Part shown: positions 31,610-41,956 of the stretch, piece by piece
Layout: every line of letters begins with the position of its first letter
Position numbering within the stretch: position 1 is the first letter of the stretch
NCBI GenBank assembly: GCA_030704615.1
Contig: CM060731.1
Span: forward strand, 45,324,001-45,384,000
Reading direction: 5' to 3'
Length of the DNA stretch: 60,000 nt
From: Takakia lepidozioides
Taxonomy: Eukaryota > Streptophyta > Takakiopsida > Takakiales > Takakiaceae
Translations under genes and position numbers: made by a program
The notes under the pieces: generated by a model
Told to the model about the DNA's origin: nothing
The model's input: only the letters and a program-made list of their open reading frames with translations
The model's database searches: none

Positions 31610-32400
31610 GGAGTTGGCAGCCAAGGCGGCTGTGATGGATGAGATTGGGGATTCTTCTCGGGATGAGGAGGTCCTCAAGGATGAGATGATGGGGTAGGAT
31701 GAGGCCTTGTCGTTGACTGAGCAGGTAGGGAGTACTGCTCATGAGGTTGCGGCATAGCAACCACGGGACGAGTCTCCTACCTCTAAGTCTACTGGATTTA
31801 AGGTTGCAGTTACGGAGGACAATTGGGAGCCTAACATTGGACCCATTGTTACTGGAGGAGAGAGACGACGTATACGGCGGTTCCTGAGGGCTTACATGAA
31901 TTGCTTTGCCTTCAGTTTGAAGGATTTGGGAGCACTGAAGGGTTAGCAGATTCATATTGAGTTGGTCACGGACACGCCAATCTTTCGGAGACCCTATAGA
32001 TACAGTGACATAGAGAGGTCTTTGATTCAGATGAGGACTCAAGATCTCTGGGAGGCTGGTTTGGTGGAGAGTATGCTTCAGCCACGGTGATGTCAGCCAA
32101 GAAGGATGTCTATGGCAATTGGACGGAGAGACGTATGTGCGGTGATTACCGGCCTATAAATCGCCAGACCAAGTCCGATAAATATGCCATGCCCACACCT
32201 GAGGAGGTCTTTGATGCCATTGGGCATGCCAAGGTCTTTAGCACTTTGGACTTGCGGTCCGGATATTACCAGTTGCCGATCAAGGAGGCAGACAAGCAGA
32301 AGACGACATTCTGGGGGATCAATGAGCACGGGAAGGATTGCCTATATCAGTGGCGGTTCTTACCATTCGGGCTTAAGAACGCTCCTGCAGAGTTTGGTGA
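31610..32400 (+). pseudogene. Reverse transcriptase N-terminal half, truncated
   Basis: Continues the methyltransferase-bearing element. An acidic linker precedes RRFLRAYMNCFAFSLKDLGA and the RT entry IFRRPYRYSDIERSLIQMRT (about 31870-32080). Frame 32087-32488 then has KKDVYGNWTERRMCGDYRPI, HAKVFSTLDLRSGYYQLPIK and FLPFGLKNAPAEF, i.e. RT blocks 1-4. The homology stops at about 32395, before the catalytic YxDD block. Stops at 31697, 31757 and 31946 and a shift near 32085 break the frame. Confidence 0.85.
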
Positions 32401-33600
32401 TATAAGAGCCTTGAAGAATGTTTGTTATCACAAGGTCTATCTTCTGATCCATCAAAGCCAGGCCATGGTGTTTCATTTCAGAGCTTAGTTTCCATGCTGC
32501 CAGAGCTATAGCCGCAGCCATGTACCTTTGTTGAAAACAGCCAGAGCCTTCAACAGAGATTTTGTTTTCTATGAAGTTCCTTGTGTGTCTTAACTCCAAA
32601 ACATATAGAAGTGGTTATCAAGAACCAAAAACAGGGATAAGGAGTAAGAAGGTGATCCTCATTAGAGCAGACTTGAAGCCGATTTGAGGCAGCAAGATGG
32701 CAGATTTGAAACAACAGTTGGTATCAGCAGCTTCAGGCGGTAGCAGCAATCCCTTATGCATGAATCAGACTCTGCAAGCTTCAATAATTCAAGACAAGTG
32801 AAAACCCTCACCTGTGCCCATCCCAAAAACCACCACATAGAGATGTGTGTTAGTGAGGATGCATCAGGTGAGTGGCAGGTTTTCACAGTTGCTATCCATG
32901 TCAGTGTTGAATTCTAAAGCATGTACAAATTGTAATCCAAGCAAGGGTACACTCAAAAAAAAACCTTGAGTGTTTGTGGTATGCCCTGCGCCATGGCGTC
33001 CAGTAGATGTCTCCAGCAGAACGCAATCAAAGTAGAAGTGTTCATAGATAGAGAGTAGCTCATACAGAAAGAGAGCAACATGTAATCTGTGGCTAAGTAG
33101 GGGTGGAGTACTTCCCAACGAGGAGTAAGAGCGCCGCTGCGAATTTAACAGAATCATAAATTTCTGAGCAGAGCGATCACTGCATTATCGACTGCCAGAG
33201 AGGAATCTGTCTATCTGCCAATGCGCATCCCAAAAGCCAGCCATCACGAGTACCATGTAGCCGCAAGGGAGCAGGTTTACACGGCGCATCATCAAGGATC
33301 ATGGAAGCACGAGTTCTGTGTTGTGAAATATGTCGGCCCGTTTAGGGCACAACTTCCCGATTTCTCATCCAGGGTGGATGAAAAATCACATTTTAAAGAG
33401 ATGCACTTTGTTAATGGATGATATCCCATAAAAAGGTATATTAGGGTTACGGTATAGGCTTAGGTTTAGTAACTGCCATCATTTATGATGGTACAAATTA
33501 CTACCTCTTGGATTTTAGAATAGGTCACCATTATTCATGTATTTCATTCAGTTTAGATGAAAGAAGCAAATAGTAAATATCAGGGCCAAATGAAATCCAA
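32400..33600. other. No gene recognised
   Basis: Sequence after the RT truncation point. Short frames only. A CATCCAGGGTGGATGAAAAA word at 33370 resembles similar words near 35510 and 35610. Confidence 0.4.
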
Positions 33601-33610
33601 AAAGTTATAG

Positions 33611-33623
33611 AGGGAGAGGGAGA

Positions 33624-33662
<39 letters not shown>
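33611..33662. repeat. (GA)n microsatellite
   Basis: Pure AG repeat of about 50 bases, preceded by GGGAGAGGGAGAGAGGGAG. Confidence 0.95.
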
Positions 33663-33663
<1 letters not shown>

Positions 33664-33666
<3 letters not shown>

Positions 33667-34018
33667 GGGGGGGGGCGGGGGGGGGGGGGGGGGGGGGGGA
33701 ATGGGGGGAGGAGGGGGGTGGAGTGACTCAGCAGCTGCTGCTGCTCAGTCACTTCCCCCCTCGACCTTTTCAGTTTTTGTTTTTGGAATGGTGGGGGGTG
33801 CTGAGAGCAGCTTGCTGCTGCTGGTCTTAGCCCCCCCCCCCCACCGACCTTTCATTTTTTTGATTTTGGCAATGGTGGGGGCGCTGAGAGCTGCAGCTGC
33901 TCTCAATCCCCCCCACATTTTTTTTTTTTGCATTTTGGGATGGTGGGGGGCTGACAGCAGCAGCAAGTGCTGATGCTCTCAGCACCCACCCCCCCCCCCC
34001 CCCCCCCCCCCGACCTTT
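33664..34018. repeat. Poly-G/poly-C tracts and palindromic CAGCAG-core repeats
   Basis: Runs of G at 33666-33700 and of C near 33830 and 33990-34012 alternate with palindromes: GAGTGACTCAGCAGCTGCTG facing CTGCTCAGTCACT (33724-33755), and CTGAGAGC..GCTGCTCTCA units repeated about every 80-100 bases with CCCCCCAC(A/C)TTTTTTT spacers. Low-complexity, fold-back-prone DNA; homopolymer lengths are unlikely to be exact. Confidence 0.85.
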
Positions 34019-34054
34019 CATTTTTTTCTTATCAACAGAGAGAGAAAGGGGGAG

Positions 34055-34962
34055 ATGGAGAAGGACATAAAGATAGAGGGAGAGGGAGAGAGGGGAAGGG
34101 GAAGGGTCAACAACGCTCCCGTCATTGACGACCGTGTGACACGATCCACTTGGTCCAAACTCACCAGCCCTATAGGCGGCTATGTGAAAGGACCAAGCCG
34201 TAAGGCCGTCGAGGCCTTCACGCCCTCGAAGGTTGAGGCTGGGGATGAGCCTCCACTTGAGGATGGTACACCCAATGTTCAGGCTAGGACGCCACCCCAC
34301 GGGCTGATGGAGGGCCCTGACTTTTACGCGGGGAAGCGCATTCTCAGATCTGCCGCCAGGTATGGGCAACTTGATCTTAGCCCCACCGCCAATGTCTTTT
34401 CCCCTTCTTCTGCAGCCAAGAGGGCTTATAAGTGGGGGGCTCAGAAGAAGGGGGCACGGGAAAGGGAGGGGGAAGAGGAGAGGGTGACCCTGGCTTTGGA
34501 GGGCCCCTTGCGAAGTCCGTCGCCTGAACGGTCAATGAAGAAGACCCTGGACTTTGGGGCGCCGCCTGCGAGCCTATTGGGTGCATGGGATAGGCTTCCA
34601 CCCTTATTCCGAGAGGGCGTTATGGGGGTGCCACAAGCGGGGACCGAGGGCAACATTGAGGTCATGGACGCAAATGTGAGCCTCTTTCCTTCACCTTTTT
34701 TTCTTTCCTTTGTCTTTCATTTTGTTTCTGGTTTGTTTCTAATTTTGTGGGTTTTGTGTTCAGGAGCTTGGCGCATTCGTGACTAAACTTGTGGCAAGCA
34801 GTGGGATTGTCACCGACAAAGCAGGGACAATGGTGGTGCCTACCCGTGGGGATGGTAAGAGGAAGAGGAAAAGACGTCGTGTCCCAGAGGTTCCCCTAAT
34901 CATCAAGGAGGGTAGGGAATTAGTGGAGGGGAAGGGGAAAGGACAGGCCCAGGAGAGGGCGT

Positions 34963-34964
<2 letters not shown>
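34055..34964 (+). CDS. Hypothetical two-exon protein, basic C-terminus
   Basis: Frame 34055-34786 runs into an intron-like stretch. Exon 1 ends ..EVMDAN at GTGAGCC (34676), pyrimidine-rich sequence follows, and TTTTGTGTTCAG (ending 34762) is the acceptor. Exon 2 continues in frame as ELGAFVTKLVASSGIVTDKA to a stop at 34964, about 277 residues in all. The N-terminus is Arg/Glu/Gly-rich because it overlaps a GA-rich repeat, so the true start may be a later Met. The middle holds RILRSAARYGQLDLSPTANV. Near the end KRKRKRRR is a strong nuclear-localisation-like patch. No family recognised. It could be an element ORF or a host gene. It is flanked on both sides by the fold-back repeats. Confidence 0.45.
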
Positions 34965-34965
<1 letters not shown>

Positions 34966-34995
<30 letters not shown>

Positions 34996-35290
34996 GATTG
35001 AGCTGTTGCTGCTGCTCAGTCACTCCCCCACCGCCCCACCTTTTGTTTTTGTTTTTTTCCCCTCAATAGTCCCTCTCTCTCCTTCGCTCTCTTTGTCCCT
35101 CTCTCTCCCTCTTTTCCCGCATCTCTCCCTCTGTCCCATCAGGATGTGGAGAGAGAGGGAGAGAGGGAGTGATGAGGGAAAAAAAACAAAAACAAAAACA
35201 GGTGGAGGGGGGGGAGTGACTGAGTAGTAGTCAACCCCCCCCCCCCACATTTTTTCTTCTTCTTTCCATCTCTTTCCCTCTCTCTCCCTC
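34966..35290. repeat. Fold-back repeat with GAGTGACTGAGCAGC palindrome
   Basis: A poly-G run (34969-34994) abuts GGAGTGATTGAGCTG...CTGCTCAGTCACTCCCCC. Next come TTTTTGTTTTTTTCCCCTCA, CT-rich DNA, CTGTCCCATCAGGATGTGGAGAG, GA-rich DNA and a second GGAGTGACTGAG. The arms are inverted copies of those at 37.3-37.75 kb. Confidence 0.8.
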
Positions 35291-37250
35291 TAGAAACTAG
35301 GTTTATGGAATTGTTGTCCCGACTTCCATCTTTGAAAAAATTGGGTTGCAGGGAATTTTAAATGTTTTTCATCCAGAATACATTTCTTTTTTCCCTAGTG
35401 AAACATTTCTTCATTAATACCTGTGAGGTCTTTTGCTTCAACCGAACATCAACCCGGAATATACTGATTGCAAAACTCCCGTCAGTATTTATTTTTTCAA
35501 TCCAACCTGGATGAAAAAAGGACTTCATCTGACATGACCTAAATACGGGACAAAACAGATATAATATATATATATTTTTTAAACCCCCGATGTTTTTCAT
35601 CTAACCTAGATGAAAAACGGACTGCATCCGTTGAGTTCAAGACAGGATGAATGACGGGCCAGACAGGGGAAAACCCTGCGCAACCCTAATGTCTTTCTTT
35701 TTGCGCTGCGAGAGTGCGTGCGATGGCGGCTTGGAAGGATCCTTGAGCTGCCAATCCCTGAGTGTTTATGGCTCCTGTGAGCGCCGCCTAGGCAGGCTCT
35801 TTAAGGCGATGGCGGTGGCTTAGAAATGAGGGAAGATTCACTGTCTCATTTGTCTGTTTTTTTGTTGCACAAGGGAACCACGGTATTGATGGCGGAGGTA
35901 CCACCTGCCTGCTTATGAAGCTTCCCTAGGAGCCCTCCTCTGGATCTTTGATGAATGGCGGCGTCTTGATAGAACAAGGAAGTCTCTCTCCCCCTCCCTT
36001 TATAAACCCTACCTTTTGAGACCAAGCTCTTTTTTCTTGTGCTTGGCAAGACGTTGCTTTGGTTAAGGTAGTAATGTTGTGGTGTTGGCGGAGACCTCCC
36101 TGCACGGTTAGACTTGTGGAGAGATGACGACCCTCCCCCAAACAGTAAAAAAAGGTTTTTTTTTCTGTTTGTCTTGCTTCCCTGCTTTCTTTGGCATTCT
36201 CTTTGCTTAGATTCAAGTGTATTTGACCTCGATAGCAAGTGTGGAAGCCTGCTACTCACCTCGTGCATCCTCACTAACTCACAATGCGTTGTGGTTGTTT
36301 TGGGACAGGTGAGGGCTTCCACTTAATATACTGATGTCTAGGTGTTGTTGGATGCCAAGTGGGATTGTAGAGCAGGGGAAGGAATCGCTTGCCAGGGACT
36401 TATCTTAAAATGTTGAAAAACTAAACTACTCTATGGTTTTTCTTGATCCTACCTCTTTCCTTCCTTTATTTATGAAGAACAAGTGTAATGTTTTCTATGA
36501 TGGGCTATTTCGGCCCAGCCAGTAGAAGACCTCTGCTTTGTTGTGACAACCGGGTTTATGATGGCTTGTGTGAGAGACACACATCTGTTTTCCAGGCCCT
36601 AGTTTGCTTTGCTTACCTTATGGTAGTTGGAAACAAATTAAGAAGCTGCAAGGAGCGGTTTGCTGCAGCTACTCGGGTACCCATGTTGGTAAAATGCCCA
36701 TGTTATGTTCCAACCCGGATGGCTTTGTTAGCTAGATGCTTAGGCCAGGGTATGGTGAAGATTTTGCCTGTGGTTATTAACACTGAAATATGACAGCAAT
36801 ATAACTGGTAACTGGTTTTGAGGCAGCCAAGGTGGTCAAGTGGAAATACCCCCTGGACATGGTGTAATGACATGGTCAATTGTGGAATGATGTGAATAGG
36901 GTGTACTGTCAGTATCATATACTGTCACAGGATGTGTATGCAGTTCTTTATCTTTACCTTGTTGTGTTATGAACTTAGATTTTCAGCTGTAGCAAGAAAT
37001 AAAGGTATAGGGATATTTTGGAAAACTTACCAGACATATCCACCTCCCCTGCAGACCAGTCTAAACAAATACTGGCAGGGCAAGGTATTTAAATCTGTGA
37101 TATCCAAGTGTTCTTTTTGCTTTAAAAAAAAAAACCCTCCATGACACCCATGGGGTTTGAGTAAGTATGCTTGGATTACAGCTTGCGGACAGTAAATCTG
37201 TATGATCATTTGATCTGCACCACATCAAGGCCAAAATATGGCCAAGTACC
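35290..37250. other. No gene recognised
   Basis: Mixed non-coding DNA. TTTTTCATCT-AACC-TAGATGAAAAA (about 35590-35620) is a perfect short hairpin. Frames such as 36488-36793 show no known family. Confidence 0.4.
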
Positions 37251-37750
37251 CGCCGGGAGGGAGAGAAAGAGATGGAGAGATTTACCTTTTTTTTTTGGGA
37301 CCTGCACAAAGGAGAAGGAGAGAGAGGGAGAGGGACAAATGGGAGAGAGGGAGGGAGAGGGATAGTTCTTTTGTGAGCAGCAGAGGGACAGAGACAGATG
37401 GAGGAGAGAGACGGAGAAATGAGGAATAAATAAATAAATAAATGTGGGAGGGGAGTGACTGAGCAGCTCAGTCACTCCCCCTTCCCACCTTCATTTTTAA
37501 TTTTTTTCCCCTCAACACTCCTTCTCTCTCCACATCCTGATGGGACAGAGGGAGAGAGATGGAGAGATGAGAGAAAATAAATAAAAAGAAGGTGGGGTGT
37601 GGGGGAGGGGGGGGGGACTGAGCAGCTGCCGCTCAGTCACTCCCCCCCTACCTTCTTTTTTAGTTTTTTTCCCTCCTCACTCCCTCTTTCTCCCTCTCTC
37701 CCTCTCTCTCCACATCTTCATGGGACAGAGGGAGAGATGAGGGAAGATAC
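37250..37750. repeat. Fold-back repeat cluster, two further units
   Basis: Palindromes GGGGAGTGACTGAGCAGCTC / AGTCACTCCCCC (37451-37482) and GGACTGAGCAGCTG..CGCTCAGTCACTCCCCCC (37614-37648). Each is followed by TTTTTTCCC(C)TC, CT-rich DNA, CTCCACATC(C/T)TGATGGGACAGA and GA-rich DNA. Same modules as 34.97-35.29 kb. Confidence 0.85.
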
Positions 37751-37799
37751 TTTTTGTCATGTCAAGACAAAGACAGGACCCCTAGGGTCGTTGTCATGA

Positions 37800-38210
37800 A
37801 AAAATAATCAGACATATCAGCCACTTAACAGTGGCACCATCCATCAATCATCAAGCTTAGAAATTCCAAAATTACATCCATGCACTGTAATGTGTTCATG
37901 TCAGTATTATTCATAACCCAAAGAGTATGCCACTGATGCTGATTGACCATCATTCATGATCATGATACACATTCAGGGGTCTGGGTGGTCTCCTGGTGTT
38001 GTATGGGCAAGCTGTTGCATTCTGTCATCAGAAAATTCATGGATCTAATTCAGCTCAATCTAGATCAATTTGTTTCAAACTAGAAGTTGTAAGAGCATTC
38101 TGAACTTAATCTAATTAAATGCAAGAGCTTTGTATGTCCATGCTCATGTTCAATTGAGAAGAACAGTTGTCATCCAACTTTCTCAATTTCCATTCAATTA
38201 AAAACAAGGG
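37800..38210. other. No gene recognised
   Basis: AT-rich non-coding sequence without recognisable features. Confidence 0.35.
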
Positions 38211-38214
38211 CTGC

Positions 38215-39225
38215 GTATGAGCAATCTGAATTTGCAAGCGATTGAATCATTATTGGCAGATATAACGTCGCTGGTCTGGCCCAAGGCTGATATGTCTGAG
38301 ATGCCATTAGAGACACCCATCGATGCTCTAGAGACTTGAGAGATTGATGATGAGGCTGCGAGGGTTTCTTTGCCTGTGAAGCACAAGACAAAGTCTCTTG
38401 CTCGGAAAGAGAAAGGTCAAAGACCGATCGTGGAGCCCTTGCATTTGAGCATTATCGTGGCTGCTTATAACTTCCATTTTGCTATCTACAGTAAGGATAT
38501 GAAGCAAGTCACTCAGCTGATTCCAAATGTGGTGTGGAAGGCGGATACTAACTACTTGAAAGAGTTTCCCGAGTCTCAATTCTAGGAGGATACCTTGAAG
38601 GATCGCTTACGGGACACCTTCAAGACATGCACATCAAATGCGGAGAACACAGAGAATGCGACATTGTAATGTGACGAGGTATTGGATCGATTGAGGACCA
38701 CTAATGGACATGCAACTCGAAATGTACTCAAGCGGAGGTAAAGTTTCATAGATGATATATCCCCCAGCCCATGTTCATCTACAACCGCTAGCATTGTAAG
38801 GACTTAAGTACACCCTATTCTTGACCATGCTCCTAGTGCTAGTAGTGCATCTACACATAGCTCTACTTGTGTTCCTTCTATCAAAGCGATTTCTAAGGCT
38901 GATATGTTGCAACAACAGTCCAAGAGTATTACTTCGATGGCTCAGCAGTATCAGTCCTCATCTTAGAAGAGAAATGAAATGTTAGCTGCTTATGTAGATA
39001 TCAGTCTCGAGAAGCGCAACAACTTAAAGATTTCCAATTTGAAGAGTGCAAGGGATCTTGCTGTAATCTCTAATGACGAATTCAAATAACAAGTGAAAGT
39101 GCTTCTTAATTTATAATTAGAAATCCCCGTCCCATCCGAATTCCTCGGGGTTTCTGAGTTGATCACCGATGATCTCAAATGTGAAATCCATTCTTCTTCT
39201 GTGAATGAAGTTTGTCAATAAAGTT
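38215..39225 (+). pseudogene. Decayed ORF beside Harbinger transposase (possible second element ORF)
   Basis: One broken plus-strand frame. Readable parts are PVKHKTKSLARKEKGQRPIV, FAIYSKDMKQVTQLIPNVVW, LDRLRTTNGHATRNVLKRR, ADMLQQQSKSITSMAQQYQS and LEKRNNLKISNLKSARDLAV, with stops and shifts between. The composition (charged, a Ser/Thr-rich middle, a Gln/Lys coiled-coil-like end) would fit the Myb/DNA-binding partner protein of PIF/Harbinger elements. I see no clear Myb repeat; the assignment rests on proximity to the convergent transposase. Confidence 0.4.
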
Positions 39226-39365
39226 GCAGCCGTGAACAAATGATTGTACTTCGTTTTGTTGAGTCAAATCTCCTGGTGAGTCGTCTCCAGTACTTTCATT
39301 TTAGTCCTCCAATGCCTCATTCAACCCTCACCGGCCTGTAGTCAGTATACATTTTGTTGTAAGCA

Positions 39366-39594
39366 TGCATGGCTGGTTGATCAGCATTGGGAGGCAATTC
39401 ACGTCTGCCAATTCTACGCATTCTACGCATTGGTATGGGCACATACCACGTTGGATGTGGTTGTGGGTTCAAACCACGGTCTGGTGTGTCATGAATGTGT
39501 CCACCTTTCAGCTGGAAGACAATAGCCGTTGTGGTGAAGTGACACCATAAGTTACGCTCCCTTCAAGAGGCGTCATACTTTACTTTACGCATAA
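39366..39594 (+). mobile_element. SINE with TTTAC tail
   Basis: Pol III type. The B box sits in GTGGGTTCAAACCACG (39465-39480), with a plausible A-box region about 40-60 bases upstream (GCATTGGTATGGGCACATAC). The body has GTGTCCACCTTTCAGCTGGA and the 3' end is GAGGCGTCATACTTTACTTTAC. The same body and tail occur in reverse at 59158-59355. It abuts the Harbinger remnant, apparently inserted in its 3' end. Confidence 0.75.
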
Positions 39595-40180
39595 TAAACA
39601 TATCATCGCCCATGTAGCCATGATCTCCCAATAGATACGCAAAGTAGTCATCTTCGTGTACAAAGTGATTGCGCCAGTTCTGATAGAGAGTAGAGTGTCG
39701 TAATATGCTCACATCATGATAAGAGCATGGTATCATATATCGATACGATTAATGAATAATCCATTGTGATCTACAACCACTATGATGTTCATTGAATACA
39801 TCTTCTTCCTCCCATTGAACCAGCTCTTGTGTTCATTGTTATGCCAAAGTTTCCGAATCTTGACCAAAGTGCCATCAATGAGGCCAATACATCCAGGAAA
39901 TTTGAGTAGCCAAGATAGCTCTCTCCTCCATACATGGCCAACGAATCTCATCCGGCTAGTGCTTGGTTCATACAAGAAGCTATGACGATAGCATCATCGT
40001 TCAATGTAGTCTTGGACCAGTTCCACATGAAGGAATCATACATAGTTACATTATCATGCTTCATGAATAAGATGAAATTGAGGACACATTGCTTAGGGGA
40101 CAAGTTCAAAGATTTCACCTGTTGTCCTGACATGTGTCATGATCGCTGGGATAACAATTTTCACATCCATTCCCCCTAAG
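39595..40180 (-). pseudogene. PIF/Harbinger transposase remnant
   Basis: DDE nuclease of the HARBI1/PIF type. Minus-strand frames read, in order: KSLNLSPKQCVLNFILFMKH (N-terminal helical part, 40133-39948); FPGCIGLIDGTLVKIRKLWH, with the first catalytic Asp in IDGT; WFNGRKKMYSMNIIVVVDHN, with the second Asp in VDHNG (39975-39733); and, after a shift, SYHDVSILRHSTLY and YLLGDHGYMGDDMFIM, the usual 'GDxGY' end (39720-39600). The catalytic Glu region and C-terminus are lost at the SINE junction. It would have cut and pasted an element with 3-bp TTA/TAA-like target duplications. Confidence 0.82.
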
Positions 40181-40466
40181 TTAGTTCCACTTCCTCCTCA
40201 TAGTATGAACCCATTCATGCATATATGAATTCCCATCCTTGAAGAATTTATGACTATTAGGTTTAGGGTTGATCAAACATCATAAGAGGATGTTGGTCTC
40301 GGAAGGTTAGGTGTGTATTTGACTAATAAGCATTAAAAACAAGCGGCTAGTTGCATATGACTCTTCCTTGTGAATAATGCAATCTACATTTATCCATAAT
40401 AAACTTAAAAATTCATCCATTTATTTTTCATAAGTTGTTCAATTACAACATAGATGGTGTCTGGAG

Positions 40467-41094
40467 CAGTGTTGGACTGGTATGTCCATTTTTTAATACC
40501 AGACTGGTCCTGGTATGAAGGGTCCCACCCCTTTTTCATACCAGGCTGGTATAGGTATCTATACAGATATGAGCAACTTGGGTATGAATCTGGTATGAGT
40601 AGTTGTACTTTGGGCTATATATGAGTATGGTACTGGTATTGCCCTTTCTCTGTAGTGATACTGGGGGTATGAGCACTGGTATGGTATTTCTACAGCTCAC
40701 CATACATAGAAATAAATGTCATTTAGCACATAGCTAATTTTAATCCAAGCCGTGAAACACTAGGCAAAGGTGACCCAAAGTAGCACGAAACAGCAAATGA
40801 AGTCTAAATTGCAACATGGAACCTTGAATTAACCAAATTGTAGTACAGGGTATAACTAGCTGCACTAACATATACTCATACCTACCTCCATTCGCCCGCA
40901 ATACTGGTATCGGGACCATGCTATTCCTCCATATACCCAGACTGGTATGGTATGTGTGCAGGGAATCCTAAGCCGTACTCCCCCAGCACGTGTATCACAT
41001 GGGTACACTGGTTCTTTCATACCCTACTGGTATGTTCTTCAATATATATATTCATACATACCTAGGTTAAACCAGGTATACCAGTCCAACACTG
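40467..41094. mobile_element. hAT-type MITE 2 (628 bp, 8-bp TSD GTCTGGAG)
   Basis: Ends CAGTGTTGGACTGGTAT and ATACCAGTCCAACACTG are perfect inverted repeats, flanked by identical octamers GTCTGGAG (40459-40466 and 41095-41102). Same family as the element at 24009-24513. Internal ACTGGTAT/ATACCAG words are abundant. Non-coding. Confidence 0.93.
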
Positions 41095-41509
41095 GTCTGG
41101 AGAAGGCACATCATGGAAATACTTCTTATCAAAGGAGAAGGAGGTGACAACCTAGCGATTGTTGATATATAGTCTCCATTTCAGAATAAAGAGGAGTCAA
41201 ATATGTACCCCAATCATTCAAAAAATAGAATTAACAAAAAGGCATGATCTGTAGCAAACTGGTGAATGAGGGTGAATCTGCAATGCGGCCTGTGGCTATT
41301 GCATGCTTGTGTAGAGGAAGTACACAAATAGACACTCACTCTGGAAACAAGGCAAAGACTGAAAAAACAACAGATTCCTTTGTATGTTGCATGACCTTAT
41401 TTCGTGGAATCTAGCGCCATAGCTTATTAATAAGTGTACCTGCCCTTCCGAGTATGGCAAGGTGCTTATGACCTGGTAGCTCACTCTTCATTTCAATGGC
41501 CTGCACTCT

Positions 41510-41956
41510 TTCCCCACTCGTAGAGAGGGCATCTCAATGGCAACTCCCCTGACGTAAACAATTTGCCATTCTTTTCATCTTTCCATAACCACGTCATCAC
41601 ACACGTGGTCACACAGCTGCTGCATTCCGCATGCTATCAACCTGCCACGCGTCATATTCCTCGGAGATTGTTATCTGTCAAATTCTGCCACGCGTAATAT
41701 TGTCTGAAAAACTGGGTACTTACACCTGCGTACGCTGGGGTTTGGATACAGTGTCAAATGTTGCCACGCGTTTGTTTTGAAAATGGGAACCTTATTGGAA
41801 CCCAGACTCTGGTGCCTGGCAAAACGTACACATCCCTGGTCTGCACTTCCTCCCCAGGACAGATTGCGATCGGTGCCCGTGACTGAGCATTCTCACATCT
41901 TGCATACTTGAAGTAGAACCTGTAGAGACAAAATTTCTGTTTGACGATTTGCTTCA
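41510..41956 (+). promoter_or_regulatory. Promoter region of UGT copy C with three GCCACGCGT boxes
   Basis: GCCACGCGT at 41644, 41687 and 41763; the second and third follow TGTCAAAT(T/G)(C/T)TG, so a short module is repeated. The same three boxes lie upstream of copy B. Distance from the last box to the ATG is 185 bases. The CGCGT core is a known plant stress/CAMTA-type word; its use here is inferred. Confidence 0.5.

Noticed and set aside
33531-33973. Pro/Ser- or Gly-rich frames over poly-G/GA tracts
   Set aside because: Translations of simple repeats on both strands.
39948-40133. Independent short gene of 61 aa
   Set aside because: It is the N-terminal part of the Harbinger transposase remnant, not a separate gene.
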